Below, one piece after another: positions 23,450 through 35,490 of a stretch of 64,000 nucleotides of DNA. Origin of the DNA: Mytilus californianus (Eukaryota > Mollusca > Bivalvia > Mytilida > Mytilidae); the NCBI RefSeq assembly GCF_021869535.1, contig NW_026262701.1:1875501-1939500 (forward strand), written 5' to 3'. Position numbers and translations under genes: made by a program. Position 1 is the stretch's first letter. Each line of letters begins with the position of its first letter. The notes under the pieces were generated by a model. That model was given only the letters and a program-made list of their open reading frames with translations, was not told the DNA's origin and ran no database searches.

Positions 23450-23980
23450 TTTTATTACTCAATTTGCACTATGAGACATAGTGCTTTACTTTCAATTAAA
23501 CATGCCGAGACAAAAATAGTAGAACACACAATTACATATTTCTACCATTTAGATACAAAAAAATATTTTACACCTAATAACTTAGTCAGTTTTGTGAAAT
23601 TGCTTCATTCATGCAATGAGAGGAATTTTTTTTGATGTTTTTTTTATTATATCACTTCCCATGGGAAAAAAAATATTTTTCCCATAGGAACATTATTTTT
23701 CCCATGGGAACAATATTTTGTCTCAATGGAACAATAATTTGTCCCATTGTAACGATCATTTTTCCCATGGGAAGTGATATAATAAAAAGAACATAAAAAA
23801 AAATTCCTCTCATTGCATGAATGAAGCAATTTCACAAAACTGACTAAGTTATTAGGTGTAAAATATATTTTTGTATCTAAATTGTAGAAATATGTAATTG
23901 TGTGTTCTACTACTTTTGTCTGGGCATGTTTAATTGAAAGTAAAGCACTATGTCTCATAGTGCAAATTGAGTAATAAAAA
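23450..23980. repeat. Internal ~220-bp inverted repeat with palindrome-filled loop
   Basis: 23450-23668 is almost an exact complement of 23760-23980 (ATTACTCAATTTGCACTATG against CATAGTGCAAATTGAGTAAT at the outer ends). The ~90-bp loop contains TTCCCATGGGAA variants. The two predicted 95- and 103-codon frames are mirror images from the two arms. Confidence 0.9.
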
Positions 23981-23986
23981 TTAAAC

Positions 23987-24195
23987 TACTGTAAATTCAG
24001 AAATTATTGCCATGTTTTTATTATTTCGAAAATTGTGACAGGGATATAATTACGATTATTTAAACTTGCATTTTGAAAATTTTACATGAATCAAACAGGA
24101 TTATTCTAAATATCGCAAAAAATAAAATCGCATTTTAGTCTGAAATGACAAAATAGCACTTATAAATGCAAGCAATTATTTCTGAATTTTCGGTA
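23987..24195. mobile_element. ~209-bp palindromic MITE nested in the foldback element
   Basis: The left end TACTGTAAATTCAGAAATTA and the right end TAATT..TTTCTGAATTTTCGGTA are inverted repeats. The length and the TA ends fit a miniature inverted-repeat transposon. Confidence 0.6.
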
Positions 24196-24269
24196 TATAG
24201 TTTTGCATATGTCTTATACACAGTGTCATACGTTTTTCCATTTGAATGTTTTTATGTTTTTTCATGCAG

Positions 24270-24862
24270 ACCTTTTATAGCTGATAGGCCTTCCTGCAAT
24301 GAAGAAGAACAAATCCAGAATGATGATTAAGACAGTAACCAGGATGAGGTAATTGTTTTTTAATTCAACAGTTACTAGTATGAAAATTTAGACATATAGT
24401 TATTGCTTTATCAATTTACAATATATACACTGAAAATGCACCATTATCACTTGCATATGATAATACTGTCTTCAAACAAGCATAGGATATTGTTGTACTT
24501 GTATTTTACTTAACAATAATATTATGTTCATATTTGATGACTTTGTAATTGTTCTATAATTGTGAAAAGCAGAAATCTATGGGTTTTGAACTACCAGATA
24601 CACCATTTCATCTCTTTTGTTTTTTAAATATTTTTAAAGAGTGAATCTGGTCATTCGTTCTGTTTTTATAATGCTTTTTCAGCCAGTCTGATAAGAAGTT
24701 AATTTTATTCTCTGAATATGGTTTAAAAACAAATGATAATGTCTCGAAATTGAATGCTTTGATTTTCTATATAGGATGAACTTGCAGTTGGCACAACAAT
24801 TTCTGCAAGATAGTCAGATGGCAGTTTTTACAATGCTGTCATCGTCAGCAAGAGAAAAAATG
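24270..24862 (+). pseudogene. Two-exon Tudor-like gene fragment, apparently captured
   Basis: An exon at 24270-24348 (acceptor TTTTTTCATGCAG, donor GAG|GTAATT) reads an acidic stretch, with a TAA at 24328. An exon at 24775-24862 (acceptor TCTATATAG, donor ATG|GTAAGT) continues in the same phase as DELAVGTTISAR, a TAG at 24811-24813, then SDGSFYNAVIVSKRKN. The pattern VGT..SA.Y.DGSFY.A.I is that of Tudor-type chromatin-reader domains; the stop stands where a Tyr is expected. Splice sites are intact while the frame is broken twice, which suggests a recently captured piece of a host gene. The parent gene is not identified. Confidence 0.5.
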
Positions 24863-25197
24863 GTAAGTTTTCATTGACAAAAACAAAATATCAACCAAAC
24901 ACAAAGATAATTTAAAATTTAATTGATGCAAAAGTTGAACTTTTGTCAATTTAATGACTGATTTGTGTTAATTGAATAAAAGCATAGGTGGTTTATGCCT
25001 CAATGAGACAACAAAGTATGAAAATTAGACATAATAAGCCAACGTAGCTTTTTCCACTAAATAAAATATTCAGTATAATATGCAAAGCTTCAAATAATCC
25101 TAAATTTCTTTACGAGATGAATGAGAAAACAAATTGCTCCCATGATCTGCCATTAAACATTATACATAAATTTTAAACAATATTATGTAAGAAATAA

Positions 25198-25345
25198 TTG
25201 ATGCAAGCTATACTTTATTGTAGTTTTAACATGGGTAGGCATTATATTCGTGATTATTTTTGCCTGAGCGATAGTGAGGGCTAAATAACACGCATATAAT
25301 GCCTACCCATGTTGAAACTACAATAAAGTATAGATTGTATCAATT
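25198..25345. mobile_element. Hairpin element with ~52-bp arms
   Basis: ATACTTTATTGTAGTTT.AACATGGGTAGGCATTATAT at 25210-25250 is complemented at 25290-25330. The arms enclose a 36-bp loop (CCTGAGCGATAGTGAGGGCT). This is a MITE-like foldback inside the larger element. Confidence 0.65.
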
Positions 25346-26600
25346 ATTTCGATTCCGATTAGGACAGTTAAGGTAATTTCTATGTCCGATTTGTATAAGT
25401 GTAGAGCGTTTGTGAAGGCTGTTCCATGAACCTCCCTTTTTTGTTTGTTAACAAGCAAACGACTGGCAATGTGATTTTTCAGAGGGAGGACTTTTGAACA
25501 GCCAGCATGAACGGTTGTCGTATCTAGGTCAAATATGTCAATTTCGAATTGCAACACATTACAATCATAATAAATGAATTAGTAACAACATGTGCATCAT
25601 TTAAGAGGTTAGAAGTGATTTAAGTTAATCAAATATATTAAATGCATGCCAATTTGATAAAATTCATTATTCTGCAGTAGTCAATTAAATGTGCAAACAA
25701 ATTTTATTGGATTTAGAGCATGGGTTTATTCACAAAGCGAATGAAGCACGTCATATTAGAATGAATATTAGAAAATTTATGAATATTTTAGTTTAAACAG
25801 TAACTCTGTTTTCTTTAACTTAATTCCTTAAATTATAACATATATTATTTGAAGTGTTATCCTTTTCATGTTATTATGTAAAGTATTTTGATGGGTGGAA
25901 AAGAGTGGTCAGTAGACACGATATCAAGAGGTTATATAATCATGTAGAGAGTTTTTGAAGACATTTGACCGTTTCTATTATTAGTTAGAGAGATGAACAA
26001 AATAATTTTGAAAACAGATGTATATATAATTGTATAACAAATGAATTAAGTTTTTATGTAATAAATTTTGCTACGTAGAAGTATTTGGTTTTGATTTTCT
26101 TTTTTTTATCAAGAGAGAGTTGAAAAAGCAGAAAAATATTGTTACAGCTGTTTCTCATATAAGGCGACATAAAGATATCATTGTGCTTCAGTATTAACAT
26201 TTATTTATGCAATTATCAAGCCCTGTGCAATATCTGATTTGAAGAAAGAGTTCCATAAAATGAACAAGTGATTAATATTGGAATAAAAGATGATAAAAGT
26301 GCAAACAAAATAAATATTACACAGGAAATGTTTGTCAATCACAAAACACACACAGAATTACAACTAAATGTTTAAACTTACTTCTCATTGCTTTATATTT
26401 TACTAAATAATAATAATTTCATGGAAGGTGCAACTCTGAAAAGTGTTGTTTAGTAGCATTTATTTCATGCATGTTCTGAATGAGTCCATTCTATACAAAA
26501 CCATACTGAGTTCTTGCAGAGAACCTGCTGACTTTAATGATTAAACATAAATCCAGTATTTGCAACAAATTGTAATTTTTCTGTAAAGACAATTCAACTG
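25346..26600. other. AT-rich interior of the foldback element
   Basis: No coding exon is recognised. The 79-codon minus frame at 25318-25557 partly overlaps the hairpin and shows no motif. Confidence 0.35.
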
Positions 26601-27066
26601 CAAAATAATGTTCCTATTGTAATATTATATGTTCCTATGGGAAGAAAAATTGTTCCCATAGGAAGAAACAAATCGTTCCCATGGGAAGAACGATTGTTCC
26701 CATGGAAAGAAAAATGGTTCCCATGGGAAAATGTAATTCCCATGGGAACTTTTTGTAATCTTCTTTTCCGATGGGAACTTTAAAGTTCCTATGGGAACTC
26801 TAAAGTTCCTATGGGAACTCTTAACTCCCCATGGGAAAAGTCATTTTTCCCTTGGGAACTTAAAATGTTCCCATGGGAAATTCTAATATTCCCATGGGAA
26901 TTCTCAAATATCCCATGAGAAATGTACTTTTAATCAGCTGCAGTGACAACAGTGACAGGTTGGGACATACTGCATTTTTAAATTTTTTTAATAAACTATC
27001 TCTTGGCAAAATTTTGTTTTGATATCTTGTAAACCGACAAAGTCAGATTTGCCAATTCCGGAATGG

Positions 27067-28340
27067 CAAATTTGTCCCGCACAGTGTTTAAAGATTGCAC
27101 GCTAAATTGCATTCCATGTAAAACATCATGAAATTGGTATGTAAATAAATATTATGTAATTGATTGGTATTGATTATAAGTATACAGAATTAGCAGTCAC
27201 AAAAAATAGAGGGTCTCTTAGATTTTTTTGTATTGTGATTACAAGTTGAAATCAATGCAGAAAATTTAAAAGTCAACTGAAATTTTTGATATAGAAACTT
27301 ATTGAATATTCGAAAATTTAATTTCTTTGACTGAATATTGTGTGACGAGCTTTATTTTTTAACATCTAGATTTATTATCATGTAAATTAAATGTAACAAA
27401 TATTAATATGAATATCACAATTGGATATTTGTTTAATTGCAATGATACAATAGCCGATACTTTAGAATACTTAGCTATAGCACATATGAATACGTTTTAT
27501 TTCAAATTACACTTTTCGTCCCATACCATACACATATTCGTTTGTAAATTCGTGTACCGACACAGTTAAGTGATCAAAAATCATTAATAATTATAACGGC
27601 AATCATCCTTATCACACAAATCTTCAAATAAACTGTCCTCATGCAAATTGAAAAGTAAGCTTCGCCCGATTAGTTGAAATAACATTGGCAATACAATGGC
27701 TATAAAAAGTATCATATTTCGGTTGACTATTTATTTCGCTTTCAATGATTTCAACAAAACGTGTTTCTTGTAAAAACTCATAACGCTTAACGTTAACATT
27801 GAGACAACATAGATTAATTGTATTTGTAAATGTCATAGTTGATAATAAATACATTATAATTGTACTTCTATTTCAACACGCGACACAGGATAATAGTTTT
27901 ATAACACTTAATTGCTACACAATTATAGTTATTTCTTATGTTGTGATGTAATACTAATGTCGTAGGTAAGGGGGATGGTAAAGGGTTCAAAAACGTGTTT
28001 AACGTCAACACATTTTTTATGACCATGTTTTAAGTCAGGAGTCTGGTTTTATGTCTGTCATATTTGTTTTTCATAAATTGTTTCGTTATAAAATAGGCAA
28101 TAAGTTTTATCATTTGATTTTTTTTTCATACTTTTCATGTTGGTGCTTTTGGTAGCCGAATATACGTTATAGATTTTTCTCATTTTGAATGCGTATGGGT
28201 GCCTACAATTGCTTACATTCACTTAATTTGAACTCTGGTGATACGTTGTCTCATTGGGAATGATACCAGGGTACCATAACCCTTACAATAACCCTGACCT
28301 TTTCAGCGTACCACATCTACCATCTTTTATATTGAAACAT
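27067..28340 (-). repeat. AT-rich intron followed by a diverged inverse family A copy
   Basis: 27067-27950 has nothing recognised; the 71-codon minus frame at 27639-27854 lacks motifs. 27960-28340 (AGTCAGGAGTCTGG ... CGTTGTCTCATTGGGAATGATACC ... CCACATCTACCATCTTTT) is a diverged complement of family A. Confidence 0.5.
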
Positions 28341-29734
28341 TTGAACGAAGACTTGATTATGCCATAATGTAAGTTGCAGTTAATAAGGAGATTGCTGATA
28401 TCAGATATATCAAAGTTATCTTAAGAAATGCTTACTTACAGGTAAGTTATCAATATGGAAGGGATATTAAGGAGCTCATCAAAGAAATTCATGTTAACAA
28501 TAAGAAAAAAAAGAGAAGGTACCAAGTAGACACATTATTACTTTTGAGCACTAGCAATATTTTGGCCATGTAAAAGCATATGTAAATGCTGGGGATTTTT
28601 ACAATGTTTGTCACGGTTAATGTACGGGCGCCCTCGAAACTTTTTCAGTGACAATGCTGAAGAATGACTGCCGCAAAACGACTACGAAAAGCTCGTGAAG
28701 AGGTGCAACCTGAAAAGTTGGTTGAACAAAACGTAGAAACTCCATGAATATGTGCCGGAAAAAAGGCCATGACAACAATTTATTTGCCCATTGTGAAAAG
28801 ACCATCAAATCTACTATTGTGACAAAAAAGATGTTCGTTTGTTGTTAAAACTCCAGTAAGTTGTACATGTAAAAGCGCATTTCTATGTCTAATTAAAGGT
28901 TATTTAAATCTAGAATAATGCCTGCAACCTCTTGGACGTGACTTTTATTTACCGGTAGATGGCACATCATTGTAATCACAAATGTTGGCCTAAGCTACAA
29001 AAGCTGGAGAGAAGACTAGCTTGTTACCCTTGGCTAGCGAAGATTTTCATAAACATATACAATTTGTTGCATTACTGGAAAAACTTACACAGGAACGTAA
29101 ATAATCCAACACGCCCAACTGCATTGAAGATAAATGATAGGACGTGCCTTATAATATATCAAATTTTTGGAACATACATATACAATCCAAGTTGTAGAAA
29201 ACTGTTGTAATAGTGCAGACTGCGTTTCTTGCAAGAAAGATTGTTTTACTTGTGCAGCTGTTTAAACGTCAGAATAGAATCATGATAAAAATGGCTATAC
29301 CAACATCAGGATGATTGAAGATGCCAACTTACATCCATGATGGCTCACTTTGCAGGTTTTGCCTGTTTCAAACTATACCCAAGTGGACTCCATTTTCAGA
29401 CAAACTCTTCCCTCTTTGAATGTTAATTGTCATTGCAAGAACGGACACCCCCTACCCAACACATAAACACAACAAATGTATACTGGAAATTCATATACCA
29501 ATTGTAAAACAAAAAAACATAAACCGAACTGATAAAAGAAATCAACGTGCAATAGACTCAAATATAAATGAAAAGGACATACATGTTTGCGCGGGATAAA
29601 TTAAATCATGCCTGCCAACGTTTGGCAATGCTGGCAAAGTAAAACGAGTCTAATTATCGACATTTGTGTTGAAAGATGTGTAAAACACATAAAACATAAA
29701 TAACCTAGTATACCTCAAACGTGCTGTCAGTAAG
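28341..29734. other. Intron sequence without recognised genes
   Basis: Slightly more GC-rich than its surroundings, but the 63-codon minus frame (28617-28808) and 83-codon plus frame (28959-29210) show no family motif or splice context. Confidence 0.3.
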
Positions 29735-30425
29735 CTGGCATTTATATTCGTATACTAATATTTCTTCTTATGAAAATTATACTTCTGTGCTGACATGAAT
29801 TATCATTGATTTATAAATTAACTGTTCACAAATCTTTTGAATTTTTGAAAAACTAAGGCTTTTCTACCTCACAAATAGATTACTTTAGCTGTATTTGGCA
29901 AAACATTTAGGAATTTTGGTCCTCAATGCTCTTCAACTTCGTACTTTATTTGGCCTTTTTAACTTTTTTAGACTCGAGCTTCACTGATGAGTCTTTTGTG
30001 GACGAAACGCGCGTTTGGCGTAATTACAAAATTTAATCCTGGTATCTATGATGAGTTTATTTACAACCACTGGGATAATGCCACTGCTGGTGGAGTTTCA
30101 CTTCCCCGAGGGTATCACCAGCCCAGTAGTCAGCACTTCTGTGCTGACATTAATCATCATTGATATGGTCATATTTATAAATTAACTGTTAACAAAACTT
30201 TTGAATTATTGAAATACTAAGGCTTTTCTACCTCAGGAATAGAATACCTTAGCTGTATTTGGCCAAACTTTTAGGAATTTTGGTCCTCAATGCTCTTCAA
30301 CTTCGTATTTTATTTAGCCTTTTTAACTTTTTTGGATTCGAGCGTCACTGATGAGTCTTTTGTAGACGAAACACGCGTCTGGCGTAAATACAAAATTTAA
30401 TCCTGGTATCTATGATGAGTTAATT
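29735..30425 (+). repeat. Family C repeat, two head-to-tail copies
   Basis: AACTAAGGCTTTTCTACCTC, TTGGTCCTCAATGCTCTTCA and GACGAAACGCGCGTTTGGCG occur at 29850-30020 and again at 30215-30385. The junction contains ACTGGGATAATGCCACTGCTGGTGG and CGAGGGTATCACCAGCCCAG. The spacing is about 360 bp. Confidence 0.85.
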
Positions 30426-32950
30426 TATAGCGCCTTTCATTCAAAATGTTTTTAATTGTCATCTCCGGTAATGGTATAATTACGAAAAAACACAAATTCG
30501 GATACGGACTGTTATTTCGTAGAGTTAATTTGTTTTCAGTTCCACATATATTAAATGACTGGAAAACTATGAGTGAAATAATAGGACCATATTAACCACA
30601 ATAAGTTGGGATGCTGGAAAACTTAATTTGGATAAAGCATTTTAATATTTCTACATTAAAAAGGATGAACTTAGGTGAAATTAAAAAAAAATCGAAGAAA
30701 TTAAAATTAATACTTTTAGTCGAAAGATCATTAGTTAAGGAACAAAATAAGCTGAAAATATTGATAGGTAATCAATTGGGTTTAAAAAGATGGCTGACTC
30801 GGAAATGTACCTTATATTTGCATTGGTATTATTTGGGTCTCAAATAGAATGAAAAATATTAAGAATCTGCTTAAATTTGGTAAATTACCTTTTATGAGCT
30901 ATTGAAGTCTTATACAAAAGAAAATGGGTGTTATGAGGCAACATTTTTTACCCTTTATAATAGGCAACTAAGGAGTCTGAACATCTGACACAAATTCCAA
31001 AACCTCACCTAAATTCATATTTAATTTGCTAAAATCAAGTATTTGTATACACAACATACAAATCCTTAGTCAAACTGAGTTGTAAGTTAATGATGGTATG
31101 CCTATTTATGGTCACTGATATAATAAACTGGCATTAAACAGCTCACAAATATCCCTGGAAACAGCATAAGTAACACAACTGTAAACCTTGTTAAAAATCA
31201 AATTTCACAGCTGTAATATTAACTTGGTGTAAAAATTACACGGCCTTTTTCACAACTGCAATAATGTGTTGAAAAAAGTCATGATCACATATAACTTTGA
31301 ACTAATGGCTTAAATAGCAAAAACCAATACCACGACTTTTGCACAACTGCATTAGTTTTGTTGACACAAAATAATTAAAGAACTTTTCAGCTGTTCGTCG
31401 ATATTTTCAAAACAATATAAAGGTCTTTTCACAACTGCATTAATTTGTTGAGAAGAATATCATGGCTTCTTCACGGGATATCAAAATTTTATCTTACCTA
31501 AAAAAGATTCCTGATCTTTTACGGGTTTTTGTCACGACCTTGTGATATTTCACAAACATTTCATGGCCTTTTCATGGGCTTTTTGTAACAGTAGTGAATG
31601 TTAATCATGTTTTGACGGAAATTACAACATGCAGTATTGGTTTCCAGTCACAAGTAATATAGGTATTTGTGGCTCTGCTGGTTGTCCGGATGAGCCTTTC
31701 AGGCTATTGTATCATAACTAAAAACATGAGTTTTTGGAATGTCGTTGAAATTATTTTTAGGAAGTTCAGTTGGCTTGGCAATTAACTGGTAATACAACTT
31801 ATGTGTTGTTTTAAATGTATGATACTTTCACATGTGTCAGTAAACAACCATTAGAGGTAAGGAGGAGTGTAAAATAGATATATTTAATTATTTCTGAAAA
31901 TAACCACGTGTACAATTATCAGAGCAAATGTCACATTAGTTTTGCGATTTCGACTAAGGTAGGGATAGTTCATTTTCAGCCGTGGCGTTGTCAGTTTATT
32001 ATCGATCTATGAGTTTGACTGTCCCCCTCGTATCTTTCGCTTCTCCTTTATGACAGTCGCAACTTTGATAATATACATTACATGGAACAGATCAAATCTC
32101 AGGTAGTCTGTTCTGGATCGTAAGATTTTAACTAGAACTGATAGAGACATGACTTAACCAAGGCAGCCAATACTGTGTGAAAACCATTTACACTACAGCT
32201 GAAATTTTGAATGATGATTTGAATATTTTGAATTGTTATTACACGGGAGAATTATAAAATTATCCCTTTTAATTACAAAAATGCGAAAAACAAAACAAAT
32301 CAACAATATCAAAATATCTAACTCTGATCTTGTAACAGCGATGTTGGATGTTGTAAATGACAGGCTTCTTTTAATATCAAAAGCTTAAGGTTGTAGGTGA
32401 AACAGGTGCAGAAGCTAAACGTCCACCATTACAAGAGGCTAAACGTAATTTGCTGAAGCAGATGAAAGGATAACAACTTTAGGAGAAGCAGCAGTTTCTT
32501 TTGAAATAGGACCATAAGAGTTTTTGTGATAATTTTATGTGATGATTTGTTATAAAGTTGTGTTGCTATTGATAAAAAGGCATAACTATTAATACAGAAA
32601 GTGGTTTAGAATTCAAGAGGTGTGGATAGATAATAATGTAAAAAGAAGATCAGATAATGTCGCTAAATTTTGTTAAAAAAGATTGTAACTATTTCTTCTA
32701 ATGCAGAATTTTTTTTAAAGAAGGTCATGGGATTAGATTTTGAAATTATAGACACAAAGCACGATAGTATTTACACAGTGATCGGGGATGAGAGAAAACA
32801 TAGTAACCAGATTCTCGTTAGTCATTTTCAGAATAATAGTCCTGTTAAATGAAATAAGGACAGTTCTCCTGTGCATATTCGTAAAAATTATGTATGAAGA
32901 ACTTCATTCTGTCGTTAATTGAGACAATTTTGTACATGCAATTAGAAATC
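30426..32950 (+). other. Decayed repeat sequence, including a degenerate tandem block
   Basis: 31225-31450 repeats TTTTCACAACTGCA(A/T)TAAT and TTTGTTGA three times at about 95-bp spacing. 31955-32050 is a family F copy. 32280-32860 has coding-like stretches broken by stops (for example KHDSIYTVIGDERKHSNQIL in the frame 32670-32852) that look like a dead retroelement I cannot place. Confidence 0.35.
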
Positions 32951-32959
32951 ACTATAAAA

Positions 32960-33345
32960 GTAAAAAAGTCAGAAAAGACCAATTTTTGTCTGAATTTGCA
33001 TGAATTTGTACTTGACATTTCTTCTTTGTCTGAAATATTTTAAAAATTTCTGACAAAGTCGAATTTGTCTTATACAACTCTTGATTTTTCTTGACAAATA
33101 TCTTGACTGTATTAACATTGTCTAAAAATTTCTACACTCTTTCTTTATCATCTGATAAGTGTCGCGAATAATCTTGACATATTCCTGACATTCTAAATGA
33201 TGTCTGAATATGTCTTGACACATTCTTGGCAGTCTTAAAGTTGTCTTAATATATCTTGACACATTATTGTCTTAAAGATGTGTTGACACTATCTCAACAG
33301 TATCAATTTCCCCTGAATTGTGTATAGACACATTTCTGACAGTTT
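32960..33345 (+). repeat. Degenerate short-motif repeat (TCTTGACA / TGTCTGAA)
   Basis: About 390 bp are filled with variants of CTTGACA, TGTCTGA and TGTCTTAA at irregular spacing. It has low complexity and no coding capacity. 33346-34327 is plain AT-rich intron up to the donor side of exon C. Confidence 0.5.
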
Positions 33346-34327
33346 TCTTTGCTCTGTTATACCCATTTCTATTATCGCTAATTTTAAACTAAACTTTGAA
33401 TAATAAGTATACAATTTTATATTATATGAAGTCAGCATAAAAAAAATGTCATTATACTATTTATCGGCAATGTGTCTTAATGATATGTTGTAATGTCATT
33501 TTTATAAATTTAATGTTTGCAAAAGTAAGTCACACTAGTTGTTCGGTTGTATGAATGACGTCGCGTGCATTTTATTGTTACATTGATAAATTGATTTGGA
33601 TGCACATGACAGTGCGACGTTAATTGCTCCACTACACGTGACGCCATTACCTGATGTTTTCGAGTTTTGTAGGATACAAAAGTCGAACAACATCATATTT
33701 ATATGACATTAGAGATAATATAGGGCGAATTGCAACTCATTTAATGCTAAGTGGACATCATACACTGAAAAGTTATAATCATAAAATGACAAGTTAACAT
33801 GATTAAAAAGACAAGTGCATATACTATAATGATGTTTCAACTCGTATAAATTAAGATTCTGATCATATCATAAAAAAAAAAAAACTTTTGAGAAAAACAA
33901 AAAACATCATTAGAAAGTATTTACGTTCCATAAAGACTAATGATGCCTGTTATTAGTATTGTATTACCCATTGCAAATCTATTGATAAATCTTTGTACAT
34001 ATAACATTAAATTGGAGCATGAGTTGAGATTATCCCTGTAAGGAAAAGATTAACCATCTGCTCGGACCAAGCAATAACATTTTATCGGTGTTAAACTTTC
34101 ATTAATCGATTGCTAGAGAAAAATTAAGGAAAGCAAACAAACGGGATGACCTATTATATTGTACTATTGTTCGACTGTTACTGCATACACTAAAACACGT
34201 TTGAAAAATCTAGGTTGTTTTTGAAATTGTATTTAAGACATTATAACTGTTATTGTATATATTAATTTGAGTTGTATTGAAAACAAATTGAATCAAAGTT
34301 ACATAAACAGTCCATTAAGTAACTCAC

Positions 34328-34556
34328 CATTAAATAAAACAAGCCTGGCTTTGTCTTTGGTTGTATCTTTGAGACACAGTAACGATGTCATTGCGTAGTA
34401 GAATCGCATTAGCTGTACCAGTTTTGTATCGACTGTAAACGGCTGCCATGTGGGAGTTTTACTGGTAGGAAGTTTACAAATTCCGGCCGTTTGAATATCA
34501 TTCATATTGTTTATTGTTTTCAACACAGGTGGGCATTCGCACAAACAGTAGTATAC
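34328..34556 (-). CDS. STING exon C: C-terminal half of the binding domain
   Basis: This 229-bp exon has a good acceptor (TATCTGTTTAG) and a strong donor (AATG|GTGAGT). It is read in phase 0 from exon B and ends in phase 1. It starts VYYCLCECPPVLKTI, matching the family segment that contains human Glu260, Thr263 and Pro264 (CVLEYATPLQTL). It continues with NNMNDIQTAGI (family AMSQYSQAGF), FTVDTKLVQLMRFYYAMTSLL (family helix with EQAKLFCRTLEDIL) and KARLVLFN (family CRLIAY). The Glu at human 260 is retained, but the ThrPro pair reads ProVal. The segment is unusually cysteine-rich at its start. Nothing in it is broken. If read through, the frame reaches a stop at about 34300. Confidence 0.86.
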
Positions 34557-35028
34557 CTAAACAGATATAAAATATGTTAGAACAGAAATTCCAGAAATGT
34601 TAAGCCAAAAAATGGGTAAATTGAAAAAACTAACAAAACAAAACGCTCTAAAATATCAACCGAGGAAATGAACATATAGTTTTTGTTAGATGATATATGT
34701 TGATTTATTTTGTTTAAGACACTTTACGGAATCATGTCTCAATAGAAAGATAAACCATGAAGACATATCAACACTCAGTATATTTCCAAGGCTTATAAAT
34801 TTGGTTTGCGTGACTATCGCACACGTGGTTAATTTGTCAAAATTCACATCACGAGAAAATGAAATGGTTTTATAGAGTCTTGCATGAATGTTACCAAACA
34901 AATTTAACAAACAAGTCATTAAATAATGGGCCCTTGAGCTTGGCTGTTAACTGAGAACCAGGACTTCAAATAATTGATCTACCAGAGGATATTAAGCATT
35001 TTTAATGTCAGTTTACTGTTTCTGATCT

Positions 35029-35490
35029 AGCGGATGGGACAATATGCGCAATTGTTTCTCCACAGGCGGTAATGGTAACGTTTTCTTCTGTAGTTCAGTC
35101 CATATCGTAAACTTAGATATGATGATGGCTCGTTTCGAAGCTGAGACGTTTTCACATTATATGTGGTTAAATTTTCGTGGTACAATATTACTTTTTCCGT
35201 AAATTAGCATATTTCGAAAATCCTTTGGTGATGCGTCTCCTCGTGGTAAAAATTCACTTTTTTAACACAATAAGTTCTTTCAAAATTGAATACTTTGAAC
35301 ACATTTGATAGCTCCATAGTTGTTACACATTTTGTCTATGTTTCTCTACTTTCTAAGTCAACACAAATGGATAAGCTCAGTCACTTGTTTAAAATAAAAA
35401 CATGTCCAATATCACTACAAAGAGATTTTTTGTTTTCACACAACTTTTGAGTTCCTCATTTTTAGGCGCTTTAGGGATATTGACCATTTT
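35029..35490 (-). repeat. 440-bp repeat family H, copy 1
   Basis: GGACAATATGCGCAATTGTT ... CAGTCCATATCG ... AAATTAGCATA ... AAGCTCAGTCACTT ... GAGATTTTTTGTTT ... GTTCCTCAT matches 51163-51601 in the same order and orientation. On the minus strand both keep WTELQKK-LPL-P---KQLRIL, suggesting descent from a coding element. Confidence 0.75.

Larger units (their letters stand above)
23014..27066. mobile_element. 4.05-kb foldback element built of TTCCCATGGGAA palindromes
   Basis: Both ends share an inverted ~150-bp block beginning CCATTCCGGAATTGGCAAAT and ending at the CAGCTGATTAAAAGTACATT sequence (23014-23157 and 26932-27066). Next to it on each side lies an array of 12-bp near-perfect palindromes, about 14 copies at 23158-23450 and about 15 at 26605-26930. 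Six more sit in a central hairpin loop. The interior carries a second long inverted repeat, two MITE-like hairpins and exon-like Tudor pieces, but no transposase. Frames crossing the arrays only translate the palindrome. Confidence 0.75.

Noticed and set aside
23134..23958. Frames of 61-103 codons across the TTCCCATGGGAA arrays
   Set aside because: They translate the palindrome units and the two hairpin arms; the repeated MGK/SHGK words are a DNA artefact.
28617..28808. 63-codon minus frame in a GC-richer patch
   Set aside because: No domain motif, no splice signals and no supporting neighbour.
34686..34919. 77-codon minus frame just upstream of exon C
   Set aside because: It lacks a pyrimidine-rich acceptor, and inserting it would break the correct phase 0 join between exons B and C.
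35029..35240. Family H peptide considered as an extra STING exon
   Set aside because: It has no STING similarity, occurs in two copies inside the same intron, and exons B and C already join in phase without it.
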